Shown: one piece after another, positions 1 to 6,352 of the stretch | How the letters are laid out: each line of letters opens with the position of its first letter | How positions within the stretch are numbered: the stretch's first letter is position 1 | DNA from: Chromohalobacter nigrandesensis | Lineage (GTDB): Bacteria > Pseudomonadota > Gammaproteobacteria > Pseudomonadales > Halomonadaceae | Direction of reading: 5' to 3' | DNA: 64,000 bases | NCBI RefSeq assembly: GCF_023061285.1 | Contig: NZ_JAKGAM010000001.1 | Coordinates: 62,001 to 126,000, forward strand | Translations under genes and position numbers: made by a program | Notes under the pieces: generated by a model | Databases searched by the model: none | What the model was told of the DNA's origin: nothing | What the model saw: the letters and a program-made list of their open reading frames with translations, nothing else

Positions 1-458
1 TGAGTGCGCGACCAGGCAGCATATTCACGCAGCACGGCCTTGGCCTGTTCGAGCCCCAGCGCGAGGGCGGCGCAGTAGCGCTCTTCCTCGGAGCCATCCA
101 ACCACTCATGTTGCGAGTCGGCCAGATCGGCATCACGTGGCGGCGTCGCTTTCAATTCCAAATACAGGCCATGCCAGCCGCCACGGGCTTGGCGAATGAC
201 CAGGTCGCTAACGCCAGATTTCGCGCCCTGCTGCTTCATGTCGCTGGCGGTCTTCCAACTGCGAACACCGCCGTTCGGGGGATGAAAGACATGGGGATAC
301 AGCTGCCCCACCTCACTGCCGCGCATGTGCTCACCGCGAAGCCACGAAATCAGCTGCTTTTGCTCCATGCCCTCGTAATCAAATGGCCGCTTGCGAGGCT
401 TGCCACTAGCTGTCGTGATACGCCGCTGCCCGCTTTTCGCCTTAGGGTTCCAAGCCAT
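1..458 (-). CDS. VRR-NUC domain nuclease, phage (3' end outside window)
   Basis: Open reading frame from the ATG at 458 to the left edge, 152 codons visible with no stop. It contains the segment SDLVIRQARGGWHGLYLELK, typical of VRR-NUC proteins: a PD-(D/E)xK-like nuclease core where the Asp of SDL and the E-x-K of LELK are catalytic candidates. Members in phages are often located near replication genes and are thought to act on DNA junctions or recombination intermediates. The start codon overlaps the TAA of the upstream gene by one base (TAATG), so it is co-translated within the leftward early operon. The gene lacks its C-terminus here. Confidence 0.8.
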   Translation of the reverse strand, partial: MAWNPKAKSGQRRITTASGKPRKRPFDYEGMEQKQLISWLRGEHMRGSEVGQLYPHVFHPPNGGVRSWKTASDMKQQGAKSGVSDLVIRQARGGWHGLYLELKATPPRDADLADSQHEWLDGSEEERYCAALALGLEQAKAVLREYAAWSRT

Positions 459-748
459 TATCCTGCCCTCCGCTGCCGACGTTCCCACCGCGTGTAGTCC
501 GCAACGATGCGGCCCAGGATGAAGCCCGCATTAACGTCGTGATCGATCTCGGCTCGACTCGAGACACCGCAGGCAGCACGGATGAAATCCGCCGCATCAT
601 CGGCGCTATGTGTGCCGTCAGGCAGTTGGTCAGGTGTCAGGCCATTGCGGTGGCGCCGCCGAGCGTCCAAGTACAACCGAAACCGGGGATTACTTCCAAG
701 CAATGCCGCGCGACGCGACTCTGCACCGCCCTTTAGCTGTTTATCCAT
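458..748 (-). CDS. Phage hypothetical protein (96 aa)
   Basis: Small soluble, charged protein in the leftward early operon, between the zinc-ribbon ORF and the VRR-NUC gene. Both ends overlap their neighbours, which supports it as a real gene. No catalytic motif is recognised. The middle (DDAADFIRAACGVSSRAEID) resembles small proteins found next to nuclease and Holliday-junction genes in Pseudomonas-type prophages. That comparison is from memory and no function should be read into it. The N-terminus is basic and the C-terminus ends in an Arg-rich helix. Confidence 0.65.
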   Translation of the reverse strand: MDKQLKGGAESRRAALLGSNPRFRLYLDARRRHRNGLTPDQLPDGTHSADDAADFIRAACGVSSRAEIDHDVNAGFILGRIVADYTRWERRQRRAG

Positions 749-890
749 GCTCTCGGTCCTCCCGCATCACGCACTGCATGCAGATCCGCCGGCCCTTCGG
801 GAACATGCCGGGATAATGGGTATTTCCGCAGCGCACGCACTCTCGGCGTGTGGTTTGAAGACGACGTTTCTTGAATCGAGGGCCGCGCAT
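741..890 (-). CDS. Small zinc-ribbon phage protein (49 aa)
   Basis: Short ORF of 49 codons filling the gap between two phage genes. It has two CxxC pairs, CVRCG (residues 23-27) and CMQC (residues 38-41), about 15 residues apart, with a very basic N-terminus (RGPRFKKRRLQTTRR). This is the layout of a small zinc-ribbon nucleic-acid-binding protein. Its ATG overlaps the upstream stop (TAATG at 892-888), and its TAA at 743-741 overlaps the downstream ATG at 748. It sits in a tightly coupled phage early operon. The exact role is unknown. Confidence 0.7.
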   Translation of the reverse strand: MRGPRFKKRRLQTTRRECVRCGNTHYPGMFPKGRRICMQCVMREDREHG

Positions 891-1681
891 TACGCCTCTC
901 CTTTCAACGCGGCACGCAGGGACCGTATGCCCTGGTCGGCATTCATGGCATGCGGCAAACCCTCGGCCTCGGCGCGATGGGTAGCAGTCTCCCGGCTTGC
1001 GCGTTCCGCCAGGTCAGCGGCGCTTCGGCTGTTGTCGTCCTCGAGCAGATGGCGCGGCGTGATCTGCTCGCCTGCCATTACCCGGTTGACCAAGGCTTGG
1101 TAGTGCTTGGCAAAGCGCTTCTCGAGACGTGGCCACTGGCTCTTGGCCGTGGTGTGAGTGAGATCCCACCAGCCGACGCTTTGCCCGGCCATGCGAACCG
1201 CCTCATGGCTCCAGCGGTGCCGGCGTGGCTCATGGGCATGGGCCAGCGCCTCGGTCCATGCGTCACCAGTCGCCGGCATGCCGAAGTCCTCCGCTGTCGG
1301 CGCCAGCATCGTAACCAGCACGGGGATCGTCGGTGGCCAAGTGCTCCCCTCGCGCTTGAGCGTACTCATGGCCCGTTCGATCACCTGCCGCGTCGGTAGG
1401 TGTATCCAGCCCGCCAGCTCCTGCGCCAGCTCGCGACGTGCCAGGGTCAGCATTTCGGTCGTCGGGAACGCGCTCGAGAACGTCCTCGGAAAAATCGCTT
1501 CCAGCCGGGTGAACACCTGCGCCACCAACGTCGTGGTCTGCTCCCGGCGGCTCCGGGTCGCACTCGTCGTCTGGCCACCACCCGTCTGCCCAGCTGGTGT
1601 CGTTTGGGCTTGCGAGCTGCTGGCGGACTGCCTCGCGCTCAGTTCGGTCATCGCGCGGTCGATCAGCGGTTGGGCGGTCAT
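890..1681 (-). CDS. Phage replication protein P-like helicase loader
   Basis: A 263-residue protein resembling lambda P-type replication proteins, which recruit the host DnaB helicase to the phage origin. The supporting segment is WPPTIPVLVTMLAPTAEDFGMPATGDAWTEAL split across residues ~115-147, matching the family pattern of a Pro-rich turn followed by a conserved acidic helix. The N-terminal 45 residues are Gln/Ser/Thr-rich and probably disordered. A strong ribosome-binding site (GGAGG, 1691-1687) precedes the ATG. The gene lies downstream of the DnaT-domain initiator, as O and P do in lambda. The upstream ORF overlaps it by 419 bases in another frame. Confidence 0.72.
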   Translation of the reverse strand: MTAQPLIDRAMTELSARQSASSSQAQTTPAGQTGGGQTTSATRSRREQTTTLVAQVFTRLEAIFPRTFSSAFPTTEMLTLARRELAQELAGWIHLPTRQVIERAMSTLKREGSTWPPTIPVLVTMLAPTAEDFGMPATGDAWTEALAHAHEPRRHRWSHEAVRMAGQSVGWWDLTHTTAKSQWPRLEKRFAKHYQALVNRVMAGEQITPRHLLEDDNSRSAADLAERASRETATHRAEAEGLPHAMNADQGIRSLRAALKGEA

Positions 1682-2516
1682 GAGACCCTCCAGAAGCGTT
1701 GTGGCGCGCCGGCTGGCGCTGCTGATTTTCGTGGACCCAGCGAGCGAAACGACGGGTCCAATCGGCGGGGGTTGCGGTGCGTCCCGGCTCGGCGGCGTAG
1801 TGCTCTCGGAAGTCGATCAGGGCTTGGCGGTGGTCGGTACCGGCCGCCAGCCCACGGTCGAAGCAAGCGCGGGCCCAGGTCGCCGAGTCCGGTTGCCAAT
1901 CCAGCGTCATCGGCTGGCGGCGGCTCACGGTCTCGACCGGCTGGCCATCGTCGGTCTGCCCGGCAGCTCGTTCGAAGATCGATGCGCGCGCCTCAGAGGG
2001 AGAGGGGGTACTCTCTGTTGTAGTCTCTGTAAGAAAACTCCCATCGGGCGATTCTGTGCCCTCCGTTTGGGAGATTCTTGATTCGCCGGTTGGGGGATTG
2101 CTGTTTCTCCCATTGGGAGAAACTGGGCAACCATGCGGTTTAGCGGGCGTTTCCTCATCGTTCAGCGCCTCCGCCAGCGCCTGGGCGAGACAATCGAGAT
2201 TGACCCGGTACCACGTCTTGGCGGGCACGCCACAGCGCTTCTCTTCGAGCACTTCAAGGGCAGCTAACTGCCGACGCGCGGTAATCTGTTGCTTGGCGCT
2301 CATCCCCGTCTCGGCTTCCCAACTGTCGACGTCGCCCTGCTGCTCTTTCCAGAACCACCCGTCCCGGCGCTGTGCCGTAGGCGTGTTGCATAGGAACAAT
2401 GCCTGGCTCAGGAATATGGCCCCCTGGACCGAGACGCCCGGCAGCCTGGTGAACACCGCCTGATACGCCACAGGACGACCCAGCAGCGCGGGAAGCATTG
2501 CGGCCGTGATGCTCAT
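1263..2516 (-). CDS. Phage replication initiator-like protein with DnaT-type domain
   Basis: Reading frame of 417 codons from the ATG at 2516. The N-terminal ~110 residues look like the winged-helix region of O-type initiators (FWKEQQGDVDSWEAETGMS followed by an HTH-like stretch). A Ser/Thr/Pro-rich linker follows. Residues ~203-266 carry a DnaT/primosomal DNA-binding module (DFREHYAAEPG...DWTRRFARWV). That conserved part is complete by residue ~278, where the P-like gene begins at 1681. The remaining ~139 residues simply read through the P-like gene in another frame and are Asp/Gly/Arg-rich. The original stop may have been lost, or the overlap is genuine. Confidence 0.65.
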   Translation of the reverse strand: MSITAAMLPALLGRPVAYQAVFTRLPGVSVQGAIFLSQALFLCNTPTAQRRDGWFWKEQQGDVDSWEAETGMSAKQQITARRQLAALEVLEEKRCGVPAKTWYRVNLDCLAQALAEALNDEETPAKPHGCPVSPNGRNSNPPTGESRISQTEGTESPDGSFLTETTTESTPSPSEARASIFERAAGQTDDGQPVETVSRRQPMTLDWQPDSATWARACFDRGLAAGTDHRQALIDFREHYAAEPGRTATPADWTRRFARWVHENQQRQPARHNASGGSHDRPTADRPRDDRTEREAVRQQLASPNDTSWADGWWPDDECDPEPPGADHDVGGAGVHPAGSDFSEDVLERVPDDRNADPGTSRAGAGAGGLDTPTDAAGDRTGHEYAQARGEHLATDDPRAGYDAGADSGGLRHAGDW

Positions 2517-2614
2517 GCGACCACTCCATTAGCAAAGGGTGGGCACTCATACGTCGTACGAAGTAAGCTATGGGGTGCCAACCTGAAACCCACCTCACGC
2601 AACGGAGAGTGCCC

Positions 2615-2731
2615 ATGAAACGCAGTTGTTTGATACATGACTGTACGGCGAGCGATGGAGACGATAGGCGTAGCTACACGCCACCATTGAGGACCCCGCC
2701 ACCACCGCCTCAGCCTGAAAAACCCAGCTGA
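2615..2731 (+). CDS. Small Pro-rich ORF (38 aa) heading a reversed cassette
   Basis: ATG at 2615 with a good ribosome-binding site (GGAGAG, five bases upstream) opens a 38-codon frame ending TGA at 2731. It lies 15 bases before the next gene on the same strand. The product has two Cys residues near the N-terminus (SCLIHDC) and a Pro-rich tail (LRTPPPPPQPEKP). It could be a genuine small protein or a leader peptide for the two-TM gene. There is no homology evidence. Confidence 0.35.
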   Translation: MKRSCLIHDCTASDGDDRRSYTPPLRTPPPPPQPEKPS

Positions 2732-2746
2732 ATGTGAAGGAGCAAG

Positions 2747-3247
2747 ATGACGATGTCGCAGCAAAAGCCAGCGGTCCGGATGGACGATAGAACGTTCTAT
2801 GAAGCCAAGGGAGATGCCATGTACTCCGTGAGATACATGATCCTTCAAGAACGGCTTTACAAACGCTTGGCGGGCTTGTTCAAGTTCACCAGCCTGTTCG
2901 GTGGCAGTGCGGCGTTTGCCGGCTTGATAACTGCCAGCCCCTTGGTCACCGGTACTAGCGGTCTTCTGATTACCGCCAGCACTGTGCTGGACTTCGTCAT
3001 CTCTCCCGAACAAAAGGCGCTGCAATGCAAAGAGGCTAGGCAGAAATTCCAAAAGCTCTTGAGGAAAGCTGATGAGCTGGATATTGCGGCCTTCGATAGG
3101 CGTGCTGAAAAGATCGCCATGCTGGATACACCGAATATCGAAAGCCTGCGAATACCCGCCTACAACGACTCCATGTGTGAGCGCGGCAGAACGGACTTTG
3201 TCCAGCCCTTGTCCTTCCGCCAGCGCGTCATCCGTGCCATTGCCTAG
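2747..3247 (+). CDS. Two-transmembrane SLATT-like phage protein
   Basis: A 166-residue protein with a helical, charged N-terminus (YSVRYMILQERLYKRLAGLFK) leading into two adjacent hydrophobic segments at residues ~46-65 and ~66-84, then a long basic helix and a C-terminal soluble part. This is the architecture of SLATT-type two-TM proteins, which act as membrane effectors in several conflict systems, and of unassigned two-TM proteins found beside prophage immunity regions. The family assignment is by architecture only. It is followed by a small soluble partner gene and is transcribed against the surrounding leftward operon, suggesting an independently expressed accessory cassette. GGAG precedes the ATG. 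Confidence 0.6.
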   Translation: MTMSQQKPAVRMDDRTFYEAKGDAMYSVRYMILQERLYKRLAGLFKFTSLFGGSAAFAGLITASPLVTGTSGLLITASTVLDFVISPEQKALQCKEARQKFQKLLRKADELDIAAFDRRAEKIAMLDTPNIESLRIPAYNDSMCERGRTDFVQPLSFRQRVIRAIA

Positions 3248-3331
3248 CAACCACTTCGAATAGATGGCCACGGCACTCTCCGGTACATTAGGAGTTTCCA
3301 CACAACTCAATGAACCCGATGGAGAAGCACC

Positions 3332-3625
3332 ATGGCCGAAACGGAAAATAAGCTCCTCACTGAAGAGCAGGAAAAACTGCATGAGGCTGAAGCCCAGACG
3401 AAGTACCACCAGCACCGGCTGTTGGTCCGCCTCGGAGACAAAATCTCCAAGCGAGAAGGGTACAAAAGTAGCGAACTGACGGGGCTTGTCGCTATTCGCT
3501 ACTACCTCATGCAGAAGCATCACTGGACTCCTGCTCAAGTGATGGCAATGAGCGAAGAGCATCTAGAGTTCGCAATGCTCGGAGAGAGTGACAAGTCGAC
3601 CTTGCCGACAAAAGATTGGCTGTAA
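3332..3625 (+). CDS. Small helical phage protein, partner of the two-TM gene
   Basis: A 97-residue, mostly helical, acidic N-terminus followed by a basic middle (LLVRLGDKISKREGYKS) and a conserved-looking block (IRYYLMQKHHWTPAQVMAMS). It starts 84 bases after the two-TM gene on the same strand, with GGAG upstream of the ATG. Genes of this kind are commonly paired with the two-TM protein in gammaproteobacterial prophages, by recollection. No function can be assigned. The gene is closed by a strong hairpin at 3645-3674, so the two genes form one transcription unit. Confidence 0.6.
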   Translation: MAETENKLLTEEQEKLHEAEAQTKYHQHRLLVRLGDKISKREGYKSSELTGLVAIRYYLMQKHHWTPAQVMAMSEEHLEFAMLGESDKSTLPTKDWL

Positions 3626-3644
3626 GGTCATCCCCTGCCTGATG

Positions 3645-3674
3645 CGCCTGCTCGGCTCTTATACCGAGCAGGCG
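3645..3674. terminator. Hairpin downstream of the two-TM cassette
   Basis: Perfect 11-bp inverted repeat (CGCCTGCTCGG / CCGAGCAGGCG) around an 8-base loop, 20 bases after the stop at 3625. No T-run follows on either strand, so it may be a weak terminator, a transcript-stabilising stem, or a barrier separating this cassette from the oppositely transcribed early operon. Confidence 0.5.
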
Positions 3675-3769
3675 TCCCCGCCTGATGTCGATTCGGGCTT
3701 TAGCAGCGCTCAAAGGACCTTGATATGTCATGTCGTTCTCCATTTCCCCTGTATGCCTGTCCACCCCGG

Positions 3770-4063
3770 TCAGGCGGTCGTCGTCTCTTCCTGGCCAGGA
3801 GTAACCTGTGGGGTGTCAGAGGGAGGAAGATCAGATGAAGAGATCAATTCAGGCCATACAATCCACCAGTCGGCGGGACGTAACTCGGGGCGAGTCACCT
3901 GACCTGATGTTGTTTTCTCAATACGTGAAGCAATCTCAGCTGAAGGAATCTTGTTCCCGTAAGCGATTTGCTTCAGGTACGCCCTGGTAGTGCCCGTATT
4001 GGCGATATCGTCATCACTCGCTTTCTTGACCCACGCCAGCAGGCATCGGTTTTGGTTTCTCAT
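3770..4063 (-). CDS. Cro-like HTH repressor (YdaS type)
   Basis: A 97-residue protein with a helix-turn-helix at residues ~17-52 (DIANTGTTRAYLKQIAYG, then IPSAEIASRIEKTTSG) and the sequence VTRPELRPADWW that marks the YdaS/Cro group of phage repressors. It is divergent from the CI-like gene, and the operator cluster lies in the 104-base gap. It is the first gene of the leftward early operon, so the expected role is shutting down immunity transcription during lytic growth. The C-terminal 25 residues are Ser/Thr/Pro-rich and probably flexible. Confidence 0.82.
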   Translation of the reverse strand: MRNQNRCLLAWVKKASDDDIANTGTTRAYLKQIAYGNKIPSAEIASRIEKTTSGQVTRPELRPADWWIVWPELISSSDLPPSDTPQVTPGQEETTTA

Positions 4064-4092
4064 GAACTGCTCCTGTATACGTTAGGGCAAAT

Positions 4093-4148
4093 GATTACCC
4101 ATAGGTAATCACATTTCAATACCTGAGGGAAATTTACCTTTAAGTAAC
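4093..4148. promoter_or_regulatory. Three-site repressor operator region (OR-like)
   Basis: Between the divergent cro-like and cI-like genes. Site 1 (4093-4110) is GATTACCCATAGGTAATC, with perfect 7-bp arms. Site 2 (4118-4133) and site 3 (4133-4148) are degenerate copies matching the core ATTACC-N4-GGTAAT at 11 and 12 of 16 positions by my hand alignment. Three sites in a divergent immunity promoter region match the lambda OR layout. The same core recurs at 7048-7088. Confidence 0.75.
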
Positions 4149-4167
4149 GGAGCCCGATGATTGGGGT

Positions 4168-4911
4168 ATGGACATTCATGAGACTCGGCGGAACAACCTT
4201 CGCCTACTGCTGCAAGAGCGTTTCAATGGGAAAAGGGCTGCCTTGGCCGAGGCCATTGACCGCCAGCCGGACTACATCTCGCGCTGCCTGAGCACGGGTA
4301 AGCACAGAAAACGAATTGGCGAGACATTCGCGCGACACATTGAAGCGGCGATTGGACTAGAACGCGGTTGGCTGGATAGAGGCATGGCTCTAGGAGATGC
4401 TTATAGATCAGCCCCCAAACCAGGCGAAGCCATCAAAGAAGGCCCCAAGGTGGGTGATACCGTTCGCCATGACGCCAACGTTCAAAAAGCCCCACAGCCG
4501 ATCCGCTACCACCGTTATCCGGTAATCAGCCGGGTGCAGGCCGGGGCCTGGACGGAGTGTGTCACGCCCTATGAACCTGGCGGTGAACCCCACGAAGAGG
4601 CCACCGATTACCGTGCCGAAGGCAGAGCGTTTTGGTTAGAGGTACAGGGTGACTCCATGACTGCACCGACTGGCAGCCGCCCTAGCGTTCCTGAAGGCAC
4701 TCTGGTGCTTTTCGATACTGGCAAGGAAGCGGTGCCGGGCAAGCTGGTGGCCGCTCTGCTTGCGGACAGCAACGAAGCTACCTTCAAGCAACTGATCGAG
4801 GACGGTGGTCGGCGCTATCTCAAGGCGCTCAACCCCGCCTACCCGCTGATCCCCATCAACGGCAACTGCCGGATCCTCGGGGTTGCCGTGGAAGCCAAGA
4901 CGAGGCTGTAA
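4168..4911 (+). CDS. CI-type repressor with S24 (LexA-like) peptidase domain
   Basis: A 247-residue protein. The N-terminal HTH spans residues ~22-45 (KRAALAEAIDRQPDYISRCL). The C-terminal S24 domain has the nucleophile Ser163 in GDSM and the general base Lys207 in TFKQL. A likely autocleavage bond is Ala125-Gly126 (RVQAGAW). This is the complete set for a RecA-inducible prophage repressor, so the prophage should be able to respond to DNA damage. It diverges from the Cro-like gene across the operator cluster. The accessory HicAB-SecB module follows on the same strand after a gap containing its own promoter. Confidence 0.92.
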   Translation: MDIHETRRNNLRLLLQERFNGKRAALAEAIDRQPDYISRCLSTGKHRKRIGETFARHIEAAIGLERGWLDRGMALGDAYRSAPKPGEAIKEGPKVGDTVRHDANVQKAPQPIRYHRYPVISRVQAGAWTECVTPYEPGGEPHEEATDYRAEGRAFWLEVQGDSMTAPTGSRPSVPEGTLVLFDTGKEAVPGKLVAALLADSNEATFKQLIEDGGRRYLKALNPAYPLIPINGNCRILGVAVEAKTRL

Positions 4912-4957
4912 AGAAATCGATACGCAGATAAGAGAGACGAAAATAAGGGGCTTACTC

Positions 4958-4986
4958 TTGAGAAACCTGCCTTGCAGACCTATACA
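4958..4986 (+). promoter_or_regulatory. Sigma-70-like promoter for the hicAB-secB module
   Basis: TTGAGA (4958-4963) and TATACA (4981-4986) are separated by 17 bases, a near-consensus spacing and sequence. The expected start is near 4993, just ahead of the inverted repeat at 4994-5012. It gives the module a promoter independent of the CI maintenance promoter. Confidence 0.6.
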
Positions 4987-4993
4987 GAGAGGA

Positions 4994-5012
4994 GCAACTA
5001 GATTACAGTTGC
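4994..5012. promoter_or_regulatory. Inverted repeat, candidate HicB autoregulatory operator
   Basis: GCAACT and AGTTGC arms flank a 7-base centre, placed on the predicted transcription start of the hicA promoter. HicB-type antitoxins with a ribbon-helix-helix usually repress their own promoter through such repeats. The HicB here has that domain, so this is the best operator candidate, though binding is inferred. Confidence 0.45.
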
Positions 5013-5045
5013 GCCACCGGCAGAGCAGTCGACCAAGAGGTGGTC

Positions 5046-5285
5046 ATGGGTAACAAACGACTGGACCGGCTGAGACAGCGCCCAAAGGACTTCACTTGGG
5101 ACGAGTTGGTAGCTCTATTGGAGAGCTTGGGCTACCGGCTGAAGAACGGAAAAGGCTCTCGCCGGAAGTTTATTGATGATCAAAATCAAAAAATTAGTCT
5201 CCACGAGCCACATCCAGATAACACAATGAAGATGTATCTGGTGGACAAGGTTCTCACCGCCTTGGAGGAGCATGGAAAGATATGA
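5046..5285 (+). CDS. hicA: HicA-family toxin (mRNA interferase)
   Basis: A 79-residue protein of the HicA double-stranded-RNA-binding fold. It has an N-terminal helix (TWDELVALLESLGYRL), a KGSRRKF strand, and the LHEPHP-x3-MKMYLVDKVLTAL C-terminal segment. HicA toxins cleave mRNA and stall growth. The position of the usual catalytic His (G-S-H) is Ser-Arg-Arg here, as in a GSR subgroup, so activity may depend on other residues such as the His pair in HEPH. ATG 5046 is chosen over the GTG at 5040 because AGAGG stands five bases before it. The stop overlaps hicB (ATGA). Confidence 0.85.
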   Translation: MGNKRLDRLRQRPKDFTWDELVALLESLGYRLKNGKGSRRKFIDDQNQKISLHEPHPDNTMKMYLVDKVLTALEEHGKI

Positions 5286-5764
5286 AAACCCAAGTGCTTG
5301 AACACCGAGGCTATCAAGGGTCTGTGGAATTTTCTATTGAGGATGGCGTACTGCATGGCAGTATCCTCCACATCGTGGACCTCGTTACATATGAAGCAGA
5401 AACTCTCCCCGCTCTCAATGAAGCATTCATAGAGTCAGTGGAAGACTACCTGGAGACTTGTGCCGAGGAAGAAGTCGACCCAGACAAGCCTTTCCGTGGA
5501 ACTTTTAATGTTCGCCTTGGTCCTGATTTGCACAAAAGCCTTGCTTTAGCTGCGAGTCGTCAGGGATTAAGCCTTAATGACACCATGAAAAAAATCTCTG
5601 TCATGTGGCTCAAAAATGGGTGCCCCTCGGATTTCCAAGAAGTTCATCATCATACACATGAGCATTTTCATCCCACGCCCCATGAAACAGTAACTTACCG
5701 AGGCGAGATGGACTTCCAAATGGCTCCTATTCAAACGACTAAACGTCTAAGGGTAGTGCAATGA
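5282..5764 (+). CDS. hicB: HicB-family antitoxin with long His-rich C-terminal extension
   Basis: A 160-residue antitoxin. Residues ~1-65 form the degenerate RNase-H-like HicB domain (GYQGSVEFSIEDGVLHGSIL). Residues ~72-112 form a ribbon-helix-helix (FNVRLGPDLHKSLALAAS...SLNDTMKKI) for toxin and DNA binding. Residues ~113-160 are an unusual tail containing a His-rich run (HHHTHEHFHP) and hydrophobic and basic patches. Ordinary HicB proteins are shorter. In toxin-antitoxin-chaperone systems, such tails are the chaperone-addiction segment that makes the antitoxin unstable without its SecB-like partner, which is the next gene. hicA and hicB overlap by four bases, as do hicB and secB. Confidence 0.83.
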   Translation: MKTQVLEHRGYQGSVEFSIEDGVLHGSILHIVDLVTYEAETLPALNEAFIESVEDYLETCAEEEVDPDKPFRGTFNVRLGPDLHKSLALAASRQGLSLNDTMKKISVMWLKNGCPSDFQEVHHHTHEHFHPTPHETVTYRGEMDFQMAPIQTTKRLRVVQ

Positions 5765-6216
5765 GTGAAGCAAACTTCGACCTTACACGCTATCGCTTTG
5801 AAGACATCGAGGCCAATGGCATCGAATTTGATGCTACGGAGCCGCTCGACCTTGAGATGAAGTTCGAGATTTCATTTTCTGACGAGGCTCCTGGCAGCGA
5901 TCATTTTACTGTAATCATCAAGATAGCTCTATCTACAAGAGAGCCAGAAAAAAGCAACCCTTGGCTCAAAGTAAAAGCATCTGGATGCTACACTTTTAAC
6001 GATGGAGTTGAGCCCTATCTCATCAAAGATACTCTTCAAAAAGTGTACGCAGCGAATCTTCTATATGGCTGCATGCGTCCGCTATTAGACAGCATTACAA
6101 ACAATATTGGGCTTCACGGCATGAACATGCCGCTTACTTTGCCGCTAGGCAATGAAACGATTTCACAAGCACCGGCTTCTACAAATAAGGAAGAGACGCC
6201 AGATACTCCTTCGTAG
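5761..6216 (+). CDS. SecB-like chaperone of a toxin-antitoxin-chaperone module
   Basis: A 151-residue protein with the SecB pattern: alternating beta strands in the first 80 residues (FEISFSDEAPG...FTVIIKIAL) and a C-terminal helix-strand block (YAANLLYGCMRPLLDSITNNIGLHG) ending in MPLTLPL. SecB has the equivalent of YARE...SS..RG..P.L.L.P. True SecB is normally encoded elsewhere on the chromosome. Here the gene overlaps hicB by four bases (ATGA), which is diagnostic of a TAC module in which the chaperone folds and stabilises the antitoxin. The 15-residue acidic tail is probably flexible. A strong terminator follows at 6235. Confidence 0.75.
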   Translation: MSEANFDLTRYRFEDIEANGIEFDATEPLDLEMKFEISFSDEAPGSDHFTVIIKIALSTREPEKSNPWLKVKASGCYTFNDGVEPYLIKDTLQKVYAANLLYGCMRPLLDSITNNIGLHGMNMPLTLPLGNETISQAPASTNKEETPDTPS

Positions 6217-6234
6217 AAAAACCTATGACTTTCG

Positions 6235-6262
6235 AAAACCCGCCCACCGAGGCGGGTTTTTT
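6235..6262 (+). terminator. Rho-independent terminator after the TAC module
   Basis: AAAACCCGCC / GGCGGGTTTT stem with a six-base loop (CACCGA), running into T6, 19 bases after the secB-like stop. Its stem and loop are repeated at 7005-7029. Confidence 0.9.
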
Positions 6263-6352
6263 GTGCAGAATCGCTTACAGACGCCCTCCGTCTCCCTTTG
6301 GCATACTCGAATCGGGCCCATGGCCCGCAGGGAACCACCAAAGGAAAAGACC

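Noticed and set aside
2513-3562. 349-codon open frame on the minus strand
   Set aside because: Lies antisense to the two-TM cassette, which has ribosome-binding sites, coherent membrane segments and a closing hairpin. The minus-strand product is low-complexity and resembles no family.
3507-3764. 85-codon minus-strand frame between the cassette and cro-like gene
   Set aside because: Overlaps the 3332-3625 gene and reads through the 11-bp hairpin. An internal ATG could start a shorter product, but composition and position give no support.
5761-6216. The host's housekeeping SecB
   Set aside because: Overlap with hicB, prophage location and limited similarity outside the core fold point to a TAC chaperone instead.
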